Positions 10,176-23,259 of a stretch of 64,000 nt of DNA are shown here, piece by piece. The stretch is taken from NCBI RefSeq assembly GCF_000972845.2, contig NC_040032.1, positions 9,274,334 to 9,338,333 of the forward strand, in the 5' to 3' direction. Numbering within the stretch: position 1 is the first letter of the stretch; each line of letters begins with the position of its first letter. The notes beneath the pieces were generated by a model, which did no database searches, was not told the DNA's origin, and saw only the letters and a list, made by a program, of their open reading frames with translations. This DNA comes from Larimichthys crocea (lineage: Eukaryota; Chordata; Actinopteri; Sciaenidae). A program made the translations under genes and the position numbers.

Positions 10176-10350
10176 TTTTTTTTGCTGCTTGTATAATGAG
10201 AAACATTGTTCAGGGAAATGGTTCAGCGTGGTAATCATATATATTCTCCAGGTCAAAAAAGATATATACAGCCATATTTAAGTTGCTGACAATTGAATCC
10301 CAATAGGGCCGTCAGAAGAATATATGATACATTTTATGCTTTATTTTATA
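10176..10350. other. Leading edge of the second contig, unique in the window
   Basis: These 175 bases begin with a T run after the gap and have no counterpart elsewhere in the window. They are followed at once by the second copy of segment 1. They probably correspond to sequence just left of base 1 of the window, so the overlap of the two contigs extends beyond the window start. No gene or known element is visible. Confidence 0.6.
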
Positions 10351-11879
10351 GGTACAGCTGAAAGGTGAAGGGCTTCGAACTTGAACCACGGCAGCACACG
10401 GCCAGACCTTTACCAGGTAAGCTTAAATGCCACTTTTGTACATATTTGACAGATTAGTTGATGGCTCCATAAAACTGAGAAATATCTTGAGCCCAGTGGG
10501 AGAGAGAGGATGAACTCCACTCTGGACACCTTGAAGTATCAAACACATAGAAAGTTCCCATGGCAACCGAAACACCTTCAGTGTAATTTTAATCAGAATT
10601 CGGCCGTGTTGTCAGCCCCTTCAGATCCACTAAATAGCTGATTCAAAGGCCAGCATGGGGGCAACAGTGCGACGAATGCAGAACTGACCCTCGGCCTAAA
10701 AGGACCCATCCAGATGTTTTAGGTAAACAGGCCCGGGAGCAGGGAAGCATTCCCTTCAGATAAGACAGCAACGCTGCCGCCGCAAACCGCCACCTGGTAT
10801 TTACAACAGTCGATGGTGGCGAACGCAGAGGAATGGGATTGTGCCTGTTTGGAATTGTGTGCCTCCTTAGTATGAAAATTCAAATTAAATCTATATTGCA
10901 GTAACTAATCCATGAGAAGTGGGAAAGAATACGCCGTGTTCCCACGCTCAGGTTAAACTGGCGCTTCACTAATGCAAGTTCTCGAAAATGAGCCGGCCAA
11001 AAAATAGAATCCAGCTCTGAAACCATCTACACTTGTGTTAAAATTTGGGCGCAGTTTGTTTAGGGCCGAATTCCGGACGCTAACAGGTTTTCAATTTATT
11101 TCTGACTGCGCCTGTTGAACTTCATAAACACACAAGTCTGTCACTGCTGCCCTCAGGGGGAGACACAAAGTCATGTTTCAGTATTTTCAGGTTTTTAGAG
11201 TTTGTCAATTTCCTAAAAAATCTGACAGACAACAGAGAACCGGGCTCAGCAGCCGGACCGGACTGGGTTTGAGCACAGCCTCTGAGACCTACAGTAGCAG
11301 TAGAGCTAAAGTGTTCGGAGTTCAAACATCCAAATACATTTTGCTTCTTTCCAATTCTTTCCTGCCGCTAACTCACTTCCTTTGACTCACCTGGCGTTAC
11401 CTGTTCTTTGTCCCCTCGATGGTCGGCTGTGTTGAAATGAAGAAAATTGTTGGAAAATTGAAGAAATTCGGCGGAACTTAAACCACGAGAAATGCACGCA
11501 ACGCAACGAATGGGTCAACGGTTTTGTTTGATTTTTTTGTTTTGAGGTTTTTTGTATTTCGGATCTCACACACACACACACACACACACAGTAGTTTTCA
11601 TGTACCTCGTGTTGCTTTTGTTCCTACGCTGACTGTCATTCATCCCTGCTGTGTTTGAGTCTTTGTGCAGGTTTGCCTCATTCATCGACCTCTCAAACAG
11701 GTCGAAACTGCCACAAAAAAATCGCGGTCCATGAAAACCTGACCACACCTGAGTGCTCGTTCCTTTTTCTTCTTGTATTCCAGACTGCTCGCTGCTGGTT
11801 GGAGGTTTGTGACGCACATAATGATTAAATTAGGTTAATTAAATTTTTTAAAGTAAATTAGATCCACTTACCTTTGACT

Positions 11880-12910
11880 TACCTGTCCTTTGTTCCCTCG
11901 ATGGTTCGCTGTTTGTTGAAGTTGGCGATGAAGTGAAATCGGAGAAATTCGCGGAAATTCACGACGAGAAATGCACGCAACGCCAAGCAAGTTTGATGGT
12001 TTTGTTTGAGTTTTTGAGCTTTTGGGTTTTTGTTTTTAGACCACACACACACACCACAGATTTACATACCTCAGGTTGCTGGGAGCCGAGGTTCGATCCC
12101 ACGTCTCCACGTTGGCTGGTCGGCTCCTTCCCCCTGGACCATCTTCAGTACTGAGAGAAGAAGAAACCAGGATCAGATTGAGGGAATCATGCTGAAGTTC
12201 TCCTCCATCAGTCCTGATGGAGCTGCTGAAGAACAATCTCTGTTCTTCACTTGTTTTGTCTCCTCATGTAGAAGGAAAACCACGTCTCATGTCCTTTTGG
12301 ACCACAAGGTCCACTGCTCAGTGCTTCTTCGTGTTCCTTGAATCTTCAGTGGTCCAGTGGGTTAAGTGGTCCCCTTGAACCCTTTTAGATCCAGAAGTTT
12401 GGGTTCAAAACCCAAGAGAACATTTTTGAACAAGGAGGAGATGGAGACAAGCAGAACATGAGACAAGCAAAACCAACAAAAAAAAACCACCTCCACCGGT
12501 CACTTCTTGAACTTCTCTCCACCACACACACACACCTCAGGTAGCCGAGGTTCGTGAGGTCGTTGGGTCGGCGTCCTTCCCCACTGGACCATCTTCAGTA
12601 CTGATGAAGAAGAAGACCAGGATCAGATTGAGGGAGGAATCATGCTGAAGATTCTCCTCCATCAGTCCTGATGGAGCTGCTGAAGAACATCTCTGTCTTC
12701 ACTTTGTTTGTTCATCAGTAGAAGGAAAACCACGTCTCCATGTCCTTTTGGACCACATGGTCCACTGCTCCTGCTCTCTGGTTCTCCTGATGTTTCAGTG
12801 GTCCAGTGGTTATGATGTTGCCCTTGAACCCTTTTAGATCCAGAAGTTGGGGTTCAACCCCGCTAAGAGAACATTGTTGAACGTGTGGAGGTGCAAGAGG
12901 AGTGGTTGAA
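11880..12910 (+). mobile_element. Tandem SINE-type pair, duplicate of 1470-2520
   Basis: Same two-unit arrangement as at 1470-2520, with many single-base indels. B boxes are damaged (for example GGTTCAAAACCC). It is not an independent insertion. Confidence 0.7.
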
Positions 12911-13220
12911 TGGAGCTCTCCTTTGAATTGTTATTTACATTTTAAATTAAACTCTGCTCATGTTCGAACTTTAAAAGATTTTTTTTTTTTCAAAGCAGCA
13001 TCTTTCAGAGAAGATTAGGTTCATAAACAGGTAACCTTTTGACGAAAAACCTTGTTTTCCCACAAGATCAAACTCTTATTCTACGTCCAAAAGACAAAAA
13101 ACTAGGATTTGCAAACCGAAGCGGCGGCCTACAGAGGACACAAAGGACAGGTATTAGGATAATTTGTAAATAAAAAGCTGAAAAATAAAAAAGAGACCTT
13201 CTACAAAAACACCCACATAC

Positions 13221-13321
13221 CTATCCATAAACCCCCTCGGGATACTATTGTATGCATCTGTTTGCCTGAGATAAAGACCGCTCACCGCGTCCCAGAAGCT
13301 CCAAAGTTGGCTTGTTATAAT
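13221..13321 (-). pseudogene. Frameshifted second copy of the 102-nt candidate exon
   Basis: Same splice sites and sequence as 2839-2940, but one base shorter near 13280, which breaks the frame after the residues of LELLG. It lies in the noisy duplicate, so the lesion is more likely a consensus error than a true pseudogene. Confidence 0.45.
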
Positions 13322-14026
13322 CTGGCAGGAAAAAAAACCACACAAAGGGATGAGGAGGTGGAGGGGGCGATGCTCGAGTTGTCTGCTGTCTGTCTGGTTG
13401 TTGAAATATATTTCAATTCCCTAATTACACCATCTGTTTTTTGGCACTTTTACAGCAGACTCTGACAGGCATTATGTGTAATTTATTGGCCTGTGTACTC
13501 ATAATTCAAATCCTGGCAGTTACATCTGGATGTCTGAATATCCAGAAACCCGGCTCTGTTTTAGATACATAAAGTCACTTTATTTTCATTTTCTCGTCAT
13601 ATAAGAAGAACCTTATGTGTTCAGTCATGTGTTGGCTGGAAGGGTAAACATGTCCCCTTCAACCTTGGTTACTAATAGAGATGAAACCATCCGGAGCAGG
13701 TTAGGGTTCATAAATATCAGGAATCTGGAAATTTTTCACCAGGAGACCACAGATATAGTCAAAGGTAATACTTGGTTTTCTGTTGTCTCCATGACGCCCT
13801 CACAACGTCCAAACCTGGATCGTGGCGAGGGAAGAGCGTTGTGAAGCTCAGTGAGGTGTCTCTAGCCAGCCTGCCTCTTCCACCTAAAATTCGTCATAGA
13901 CGTGGATATTCTGTCCCCGCTCTTAATCCTGCATAACTTTAGCCTTAATATAATGTGAACAGGTGAGTTGTATATAAATTCACCCTCAGTACAGTTGTCA
14001 TGAACGGGGAAATTAGCTACAGAGAC

Positions 14027-14180
14027 CAAAACTGTTTTTGTACCAGGCTGTAAACATTTTATTTCTGCTGTGAAGTTGGACATTTGGACATGGGGACTAT
14101 GGGACTGACTCACTTCTGGGCCAGCCTCAAGGGAACTGCAGTTTTTGGCACTTCCTGTTTGGCTTCATTTTCCCTTCAGG
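14027..14180 (+). mobile_element. Teleost interspersed repeat copy, duplicate of 3690-3850
   Basis: Diagnostic strings ACCAGGCTGTAAACATTTTA and CTGGGCCAGCCTCAAGGGAA, degraded by indels as elsewhere in the second copy. Confidence 0.6.
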
Positions 14181-17100
14181 TTGTGCCACTTGGTCCAAAA
14201 GAATGTGGGGTGCCGTGTACGAAGGCTCCATCCTTGACGCATTAGTCCAGGGTCCGACTCTGACTGTGACTCAGTGACTTGTTAGTAAATCTAGTATGAG
14301 TTTTAATGTCTTTGGAGACATGCCTCTCTATGAACTGAACCTGGGTTATCCTTTGGATTCTCTGAGGTGCTTCAGAAGTTCTTCCCTCAGCAGGTGCTTG
14401 CAGCTCCACCCAAGTCACATGCTTATTGTTGAAAGCTGAATGAGTCTTACTTTGAAACCCCCATAACCTGCCTGGTAGCTGGATTGTGAAAATTATGGGT
14501 ATACTGAGACATAAAACAAACACCAATTCAAACAGAATGCTGCAACGTAGTGACTTGTTTGTTGGAACCTTTACAGGTTTAAGTTGTTTAAGATGGTAAG
14601 ACAGTTATAGAAACTCTGAAACCTGCATGTCTATAAAACAGCTGCAACGATTGGTCAGACCAACTCAGGTTTCTTCAGTCCACCATGACAGTACTGAATA
14701 TCTTTGGGTTGAGACGCACCTTGGACTTTTCCAACCAATTATGGACCAGACTAATCGATTAATGGAGGAAATGATCGCTGATTAATGGATTATGAAAAGT
14801 ATTATTAGTTGCACAGTAGACCAAAATATTGATTGAATGGATTTTTTAAATGGTGCTAAGACATTACAGCTGTTAATGTGGACCATAATATCTCCAACTG
14901 AAAAGAACAGTTTATACATGTGGGGCTCCCGTCGTGATTGTTTTTAATATTTTAAATCTGTTGATTATCTTTCCTATTATTGACCCTTTGGACTTGGAGA
15001 AACTGAGATTATGACTGATTCATCAGGGGTTGGGTTTCATCGTCATAACTAATGTAATGTTAAATACAGAATAATTGATGTACTGTTTATTCAAAGTCCA
15101 CCAAATGTTACCACTTGTCTCCACACAAACTCATTATGTTTCTGTATTTTTTGAGTTATTCGAGCAGCACTGAAAGCTGCTGTTCCGTTTCAGTGGTCCC
15201 TGCTCGGGCTTCACATCCACTTAATGTGGGGATGAGTCAAAGACAAACAGATAAATGAAACATTCATCCCCGTCAGCTTTAGCACACACTCAAACACACA
15301 CTCAGTCTACCTTTGTGTGGTTGTAAATTCGGTCCAGCTGTAATCAGCCTCACACAGTGACAGATGTGATTACAGCCGATGTTTTCTCAGCTCAGACATT
15401 CGAACATCTCGGCAGGCGTCTGGTTATTTTCTGCATTTTCCTTCACGGCTTACGAACTGATGGTGATGATGTTTTTAATAGAGGTTATTAAATGACTTCA
15501 GAGACACGAGGCGGTTAATTATTTACATATTTTAAACAAAGTTTTAACATTACAAACACCGGAAGGAAGACGTTTATCAGTTTAGTGAGAAACTTGTAAA
15601 GACGTTCGATTCAGTCGAATTAACGAGATGTGTTTCAGTCCTGGTAAGGTGCTAACGAATCTGATGTTAAAATACAGAGTTTGTCTTGTCTCGCTGTCGA
15701 GTGTTCCTCAGGTGGATTATCTCTTCATGGTCGTGCCATTGACGACAGCATTACCTTCAGTATAGTGGAAACAAACACAGAGACAAAGATGTATTCAAAT
15801 TCGATGTTTTTTGCCACAGGTTTGAATCTGTAATGGAGAGTCCCTGCAGAACTCAGACATGAACTGAATTCGTATTTACAGTATTTATCCTCCCAGGGTT
15901 TCTGTTTTTAATTCCCATAATCCCCCAAAAATGACGACCTGCGGGGTTGGAAACCTGTTTTTACTCTGAACAGATAAAAATAAGTCGTACTCTGACAGGT
16001 GTCTGAACGAGTCTTTATTAATGTGTTGGACTACTGTTTTAATTAGCCTAATTATCAAACTTAATGTTGTTGATAAGAGATAATACACTCAGGACTTAAG
16101 ATGTCTTGCAATGTTATCACACAGTCCAATGCTTTTGCAACAGTGTAATGATTAATTCCATTAACCAAGCTGTTGTGGTCTGCAGATGTTTTTCAGTCCA
16201 CCTAGGCCATGAGCTTTGGGGAGAATTACAATAGTGACTTCCAGACTCTGAAGACGTTTAAAGGCTTTACTTTTATGGGTCATAACAACCATCTCCATAA
16301 GTCTTAATTCAGTCTTTCTTCTGTTGTTTCGTCTGGCACGAGTTTCCCTCCATCGTTGACAAACAGGACAGGTAGGACAGGTAGACGGACGACTGGTACC
16401 TCACACCAGAGCTGTGTCATATATGAAGGGTGGAAAATAAAGCAGTGATTGAATAAAAGCCTCCTTACCTCCACACACCGATGGCTCCCGCCTGCCTCTC
16501 TCAACCCAATAAAGCTAATCTTCTGGGGATCACTCTAAGAAATTCTCTTTTTTGTTGTGAAAAGCCTGCTGCTGCTTTGTGCCTTTCTGTCGGGCTGCCC
16601 CACTTTCTCCGAGCTGGAAAAGGCCATTTGAACTGTGGGTGGACTAACTGCCACATACACACCGGAGCAGCTGACAGTTGTCCGGTGCAATATACCTCAG
16701 TCAATCCGCGAGCCGCTCTCCAAATATCAACAGTTTGACTGGACCGGATAAATAATGATCACAGGGAAATTCATTAAAATATGAAGTGACACTGGGGGAA
16801 GAGGAAAGAAATGCTCCTCAGGATCAACAAACAGAGGCTGCAGTGTTGGAGGAGGAATCCATACACTCCACTGGGTCAGTCTGCACGCCGCGGGCGGTCA
16901 GGTTTACCCAGAATGCATCTCAAAACAATTCTGCATGATGTGAAATACAAGAGCGCCCAGTGAGCTTAGAGAGAGTCTTTAATCAGCTTAAAGCTACAAC
17001 ACTGTGCTGAATATGGACAGCTGTACTCGAGTATTTGTTCTGATTACATTACTTCTGATCAAATAAATCAGTCTGCTTGATCAGCTCGTTCGCGTAGCGC

Positions 17101-17234
17101 TTTTCTTTTCTTAGCTTCCTCTGTCAGCGTCCCTCTTCCTCTCTTCTCCTCTGCCATATGTCCACAAGGTGCTGACTGCTGGGTCTGAAAACTTCTTCTC
17201 TTCTTCTTCCCTGTGGTTCAAACACTCCCCCTAC

Positions 17235-17822
17235 AAAACTGAGCTAACATGAGCTAACAGCAGCTACAACCTGAGCTCACATAGCTAACAAACTGAAGCT
17301 AACATGAGCTAACAGCAGCTACAACCTGAGCTAACAGTAGCTAACAAATGAGCTAACAGGGAGCTTAACCAGACTGAGCTAACAGAGCTAACAGCAGCTA
17401 ACCAAGACTAGCTGAGACAACATGAGCTAACAGCAAGCTAACAGACTGAGCTAACCACTGAGCTAACCGCAGCTAACAAACTGGCTAACAGAGCTAAAAG
17501 ACTGAGCTAACATGAGCTAACAGCAGCTACACCATGAGCTAACAGCAGCTAACAGACTTGAGCTAACATGAGCTAACAAGCAGCTAACAAACTGAGCTAA
17601 CATGAGCTAAACAGCAGCTAACAAAACTGGCTAACATGAGCTACACGCAGCAACAGACTGAGCTAACACCAGCTAACAAACTGAGCTAACATGAGCTAAA
17701 CAGCAGCTAACAACTGAGCTAAATGAGCTAACAACGCTAACAGACTGAGCTAACAGTGCTAACAACTGAGACTAACAGCAGCTAACAGACTGAGCTAACT
17801 GAGCTAAACAGCAGCTACAGCT
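17235..17822 (+). repeat. Contracted, scrambled GCTAAC array (duplicate of 7005-8139)
   Basis: Same 11-mer words, but only about 590 bp long and with irregular unit boundaries and single-base errors, compared with near-perfect 33-bp units in the first copy. The difference may be allelic, consensus noise, or both. Confidence 0.85.
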
Positions 17823-19119
17823 GTCAGCAGTTTACTTCACTGTCCATCATAAACTTGTAAACACAGGAGTTGAGGCGGAGCAGCCGGAGGACATCAGAGG
17901 GAAAACCAGAGAAAACATTTCCTCCATAAAATATGATCCCGTTTCACCGAATCAGTGGAAATAGTTGCTGCTGTGTGACTTAGTGCCGTAAAGCGTTACG
18001 TACTTCTCCAAAGTTAATAGTATGAGAACAGACGTACGAATGACAGAGACACAGATATTAAACTGTTATTTTTAAAGTTACACATTGTCTCCAACCAAAG
18101 AAAACGATCCATTGTCTGTGTTATTAATTAAAGTGGTTGATTTAATGGGTGTAAAAATATGTGAACACCTTCAGTTATTGCAGTGTTACACCTCCTTTCG
18201 GCAATTATCTTAAAACTGTTTCTGACGTCTGCTTTGGGGATTCCTGCCTCCAAAAGTCTCAAGTGTGACTTCATTATTGGTCCAGATACTCACGAGTACA
18301 GGTGACATGACATGTTTCACCTCCTTGTCACCAAAGTCAGCTACAGTCCTGGTTAAGACTAAAGGTCTGTTATTATCTGTCTCGTGACTTTTCTCATGAC
18401 TCATGACAATCTGTCTGAATAATGGTCTTTGTCCGTCCATCTCGTCGTCACAACTGAACTTGAATTGAAAGTCATTGAGGATGACTCAGGCGTTGCCGTT
18501 AAAAAGCCCAGAGACTTCTTCTTTAAACAGATTATTCCTGTGTCCACAGTGAAAGTGAAACAGGGGGAAAAGCAGTGTTGGAAAAGACGTGTCCACGGCA
18601 ATTAAATGAATCAACAGAGGGGCGACGGCAAGGGCGAGAGAGGGGGAATAGACTGAAAAGAGGAGAGGGAACACGAAACACCATTCTCCGCTGAGTGACA
18701 CTTCAATTAGCCCGCTGTCCTCGGCCGCTCTAATAGTCAGGAGGGTGAACGATGTGGCGACAAGGCAGGTCGTTAAAACATCTTTAAAAGTCCTCAGGTT
18801 TAGTCAAGGCCAGTGATTAAAGATCTGTTCCCTGACAGGTTGCCAGACCTTGTTCCCATCTCCCCCAAGAAATAAAACAATTTAATTCTAATGACAAAGG
18901 CCAAGTTATTGCCACACATAACGACGAGGGGGGAAAAGAGAAGTCAGATACCTGAGCACGTGTTGGAAACCATATTTTAACCTGCCCTGGCCAACTCTTA
19001 CTCAGCTCAGCACAGTTCAGCATTACCTGTCCCTCAGAAATCTAAAATATGATCCAGTTTCACCAAAATCAGTGGAATTATAGGTAAAGTCTTGGGACAA
19101 CTTTTGGGAAAGCTCCTTA

Positions 19120-20035
19120 TATAATCACGTGATGAAACTTTGAACATTGTTTTCACACGACACGCGTAATGTGGTAGTAGAAAGACTTTTGGGCAACTTG
19201 TATGGCAAAAGAATGTGGAAAGTCATGTCGACTCGGTCAGTGCTCGCTACCGACCTTTGGCGAACACCAGAAAACAGCCTCCGCTGGGCAGTGAGAGCGG
19301 GTCTCTCTGTTAACACACTATACTGCAGTTCACTGAGAAATTCACGAGGTTGGTTTCATTGACAAAACACAACTTCCTCTTTGATTTGATACCAAATATG
19401 TGACAATTGTAGCTTTTTAAGTCAAGTTTAGTTTGAAAAGTCAGGTCGACCTGGTCAGTCCTCCCTGCCGACTCTTCGATGAACACTCCCCCAGAGAACT
19501 ATTACAATTACTGATTTACAATGATTGTGTAATTAAATTACAAGCAACCTACATTGATATAACAAACAGCAGTAGTGTTTTTAACAACTTATATCATAAA
19601 ACATCTTCGTATTCATGTCGTAAAGTCATTGCGACCCGGTCAGTCCTCCCTGACGACTCTTCGGCGAACACTCCCCCAGAAAACAGCCTCCGTCTGGCAG
19701 TGAGAGCCGGCTGTAGCACTGTTTGTCTACTGTGATTATGTTCAAGCATACCCACATTGTTATAATAAACAGTAATGTAGGTAGTAGGTAGCATCATCAG
19801 ATTTATGTTGCGAAGTCACCACGACCCGGTCAGTCCTCCCTGCCGACTCTTCGGCGAACACTCCCCCAGAAAACAGCCTCCGTCTGGGCAGAGAGAGCCG
19901 GGTGAGTCCCTCTGTTTACTGATGGTGATGATGTGATGATGAACTCACAATGTCTTTGTTTCTTTCCTCTCTGCACTGTGGGTCAGGATCTCCCTCACAA
20001 CACAATCTGACAGCTTCCAGAAGATTGGAAACCAG
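19120..20035 (+). repeat. Tandem 'GACTCTTTGGCGAACACTCCCCC' modules plus spliced-looking 3' end
   Basis: Four modules. The last continues past the duplicated region. It ends in CCGG followed by GTGAGT at 19902. An 85-base segment ends in a pyrimidine-rich tract and CAG (19986). A 49-base block (19987-20035) follows, ending in CCAG before GTGGG. The layout is matched exactly on the opposite strand at 56950-57180. Confidence 0.7.
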
Positions 20036-20640
20036 GTGGGAATCCGCCAAAATGAAATGACTGTATGAAGGAAAATCTCTATAGTAAGTACAAAAACAGG
20101 CTGCTACACACAACTCAATCATTTCCTCAAGTACTGATCTAATCAATAGTGTTTCTTTGCAATCAAGTCATCAGTCAGCTCTCAGGTTTCTTACTCAGTT
20201 TACAGTCATAATTGACGTTTATTGTAATATTTCCGTAATCCTTCAATACGTGGGATCTGATGGGAATATCAGACTGCGGGAATGAACACTGCTCATTTGT
20301 GGGAGTGAGGACTACATCAAGATTTATGACCTTATAGTAATTATCATCGATGTTGTTCCATATTTATAGCCTGCCTCATTTGGTATGCGTACACATACTT
20401 GTTTAATACCTTGAAATGAAGCTGGGAAAAAAAAATAAATCAAATAAATTATGTTGTCAAGCTATTCAAGCTTCAAGCTGTTTGCATAAATTAATCAATC
20501 TGCAAACATATCAAAATGTGCATACATTTCTAGCCCTGGTGACCCCCCAGCAATCAATCAGAGGAGATCCGTAACCCTCCCACGCTGCATTCACTGACAG
20601 GTAAAACAAAGTGCTGATCTACACCGACCAAAGAAGAAAC
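20036..20640. other. No recognisable gene
   Basis: Single-copy AT-rich sequence leading into the Tc1 relic. The bases just before 20655 may be its degraded N-terminal part, but no reading frame continues. Confidence 0.4.
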
Positions 20641-20654
20641 ACGTGGCACCAGGA

Positions 20655-20918
20655 TGCACTGGCCGAGGCAGCGTGATGCTTTGGGTGATCTTCTGCTGGG
20701 AAACGTTGGATCCTGCCATTCATGATGCTACCTGGACACATACCACCTACCTAAGCATTGTTGCAGACCATCTCTTCATGGAAACAGTATTCCCTGATGG
20801 CAGTGATTTGATCCCTGATTTGAGGAACACACTAACCAGTTCAAGGTGTCGACTCGGCCTTCAAACGCCCCAGATCTCAATCCAATCAAGCATCTCTGGT
20901 CCGATTCATGGAGGCCAT
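20655..20918 (+). pseudogene. Tc1/mariner transposase relic
   Basis: One frame reads GRGSVMLWVIFCWETLDP, then TTYLSIVADH and METVFPDGS. These match the catalytic core of Tc1-type transposases. After a frame change it reads NQFKVSTRPS and APDLNPIKHLW, the conserved region near the last catalytic acidic residue. The block expected between them, with the second catalytic Asp (the QDN region), is missing, so this copy cannot be active. No inverted terminal repeats were identified. Confidence 0.8.
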
Positions 20919-21107
20919 ACCGGTAACTTGGTGCCGGATTTCTCTCGTTCTCATTATATATTTCATAAGTTTGTTGTTCCTCTCTCATCTTCTTCTTTTT
21001 GAGGGTTGTCTGAACTAATCACAGCTTCAGGACCTAATGACTGATGAATGAATGAATGATGGTGTCTAATAACCAAAACCTTTTCACCTCCTCCTCCTGA
21101 CTATCTT

Positions 21108-21122
21108 GAAGACCGCCTTTGT
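21108..21122. repeat. Target-site duplication, left
   Basis: GAAGACCGCCTTTGT, identical to 21311-21325 on the other side of the SINE. Confidence 0.9.
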
Positions 21123-21310
21123 TTTTTGTTTTAAATATTATTTTTTTGGCCTTTTATGATAGGACAGCTGAAGATAGACAGGAAACAGAGAGGGGGAGTG
21201 ACACGCAGTAAATTAGCCATCCGATGCAGGATTCGAACCAGGACCAGCGAGGACTATAGCCTCCACACATGGGGCGGCCGCTTAACCTACTACGCTACCG
21301 ACCGCCCAAA
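21123..21310 (-). mobile_element. tRNA-derived SINE with 15-bp target-site duplications
   Basis: The minus strand starts with a tRNA-like head containing TAGCGTAGTAGG (A box, 21286-21297) and GGTTCGAATCC (B box, 21229-21239). The conserved body follows (TACTGCGTGTCACTCCCCCT and CCTGTCTATCTTCAGCTGTC), then an A/T-rich tail. The element is flanked by identical direct repeats GAAGACCGCCTTTGT at 21108-21122 and 21311-21325. The perfect duplications mark a complete and fairly recent LINE-dependent insertion. Confidence 0.92.
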
Positions 21311-21325
21311 GAAGACCGCCTTTGT
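21311..21325. repeat. Target-site duplication, right
   Basis: GAAGACCGCCTTTGT, identical to 21108-21122. Confidence 0.9.
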
Positions 21326-22700
21326 GTCTCTTGTAGAGTATTTACTCTTTTTACTTTCAGTTAAATCAACCAGATTTTCCCACTGTCGCCATCAGTCATG
21401 TCATTAACTCTGTTTTCTCCTCCTATCTGTTTACAACCGCTATTTGATGTTTCTTTCTGATGTTTTTTAAAAAGAGGAAGTTGTACTTTGTGCCCGGCGC
21501 ATACTGAGACAAAGACTGTGTTAAACATTTCTTTGAACACATTCCTCGTTGGCCTCGTGGGGCTCAACAGCGCCTCGATTTTTAAAATACCTCCTGATCA
21601 ATCAAAGACTGAGATTCAGTCTCTCACCAGCTGACTTCTGTAACCTTTACACTGTAGAAAAAAAACAAATGACTGTACTGATTACATTAAACAGACTGCA
21701 GCAGGAAGGGGCCACGGGTTAGATGTATAGAAAGAAGAGAGACAGGTTAATAGAGGCTCATAAATTGGTTGGAGGAAAGTGTAATTGGTTATTGGAGGAA
21801 AAAGCAGCTGAAAATTGGAGGCAGATTATTTGCTGGGTATTACTCTGCATGCACTGTGATCACTGGTAATGGGTCAGTTGATTGGACAGAGCCCTCTTCC
21901 ACAAATTAGATTAAATAACTACTGTAAATATTTCTGTAAATTTTCCCTTTCATGGTTTCAGCCTCCTCCCTGACTTCATTGAAAGATGCTGGTAAATGAG
22001 GTTTTCTTTGTTTTTTATGATTTTATACATAACACATATGAACTTATGGTAAAAAAAAACAGTGTAAACAAACCAACAGCTGTGCCTTGTCTTGCCTTAT
22101 TAAGTTGTTGTTCAGAAGTAGAGTTGGCATACAGTAAATATTGGACGACTGCAGTGATTTATATTATGGCAAGCACTGCTCAACTAAGTGTGACCTGTTG
22201 GTACCTAGTGCACAAGACCCAGAACACACTGGAACCAAAGACTGCTGCACACAAATATTTAAATTTAATTTAATTTAATATTTCAGCATTTTATTTACAC
22301 TGAAATACTGGTGTCTATTCCACCAGGAGGAGTGAATTATAATAAGTAATACATAAATTAAATCAACCATGAAGCAAATAAACAACATGGGACTAGACTG
22401 CACGGTCAGGAAGGGTGGAGTTGTGCACAGAAAGAGGATATTGTCACAAAACAGGTATTAAAGTACGACCGAACTGTGCTACAACACTTAGTTTACAGCA
22501 ACCTAAAGGTGGCTCAAACTGCACAATAAAGCAATAATGCAAAAAGGCTGCACTATCACTAATTCCCCCTTTAGTATAACAGAAAACAAGAATAATAGAA
22601 AAAGGCCCACTCAAGCATTTATATAAAGAAAGAAAGAAAACTTTAAGACATGTGCAGTGTAAAGTCAATGATGCACCTTAATAAACTGGAACACAAGCCT
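21326..22700. other. No recognisable gene
   Basis: AT-rich single-copy sequence. Small open frames have no splice-site or domain support. Possibly contains further decayed Tc1 sequence near its right end. Confidence 0.4.
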
Positions 22701-22730
22701 TTCTCCCAGTTGGAGAAGGTGATTGGATGT

Positions 22731-22868
22731 TATCTACATGGAGGCGGTGTGATGGTGTGGTGGTGCTTTGCTGGTGACACCGTTGGTGATTTATTCAAAA
22801 TTCAAGGCACCTTTAACCAACACGGCTACCACAGCATTCTGCAGAGACATGCCATCCATCTAGTTTGA
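22731..22868 (+). pseudogene. Second Tc1-type transposase relic
   Basis: Translation gives HGGGVMVWWCFAGDTVGDLF, then KIQGTFNQHGYHSILQRHAI. This is the middle of a Tc1 transposase, from the GGGSVMVWGCF-type motif to the ILQRHAIPSG-type motif. The frame stops at TGA (22866-22868), before the second catalytic Asp. It comes from a different Tc1 subfamily than the relic at 20655. Confidence 0.85.
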
Positions 22869-23259
22869 GCTCACTGGAACCTGTAAGGGATATCTGACCT
22901 TCACAATCACCCAACCTGAACCCAGGTAAGATGTTTTGGGATTAAAAAATGTGTTTATTCATAGTTTTTTACAATGCAGAGTTGGCCAGGTGACGATGCA
23001 TAAATCAGAGAATCCACCCACAAACCACAAAGGAGACAAAATCCAAGAAAAGCCAAATGTGTGGAATGAATGTGGGAATAATGTGGAGGCTCACCAGAGG
23101 ATTCTCGTGGTGTTGTGTCTTTTTCTTCTTTTCTTGCTGCCCTTCATTAATTGGCTGCAGTTTTGCATCTTTGAGAAACATGTAGGCCGAGCTGGTGGAT
23201 GATTTTCCTCCCGTTGCTGGGTTTTTATGGCACGGTTTCTTGGCGACCGACTCTTTGGT

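Larger units (their letters stand above)
10351..19762 (+). repeat. Second copy of duplicated segment 1 (noisy)
   Basis: It is colinear with 1-10165 and then continues into single-copy sequence. It has frequent one-base deletions and insertions. One of them changes the 102-nt candidate exon to 101 nt. Its GCTAAC array is contracted and scrambled. This pattern is typical of poorly polished long-read consensus, possibly from the other haplotype. Elements inside it should not be counted as independent copies. Confidence 0.85.
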
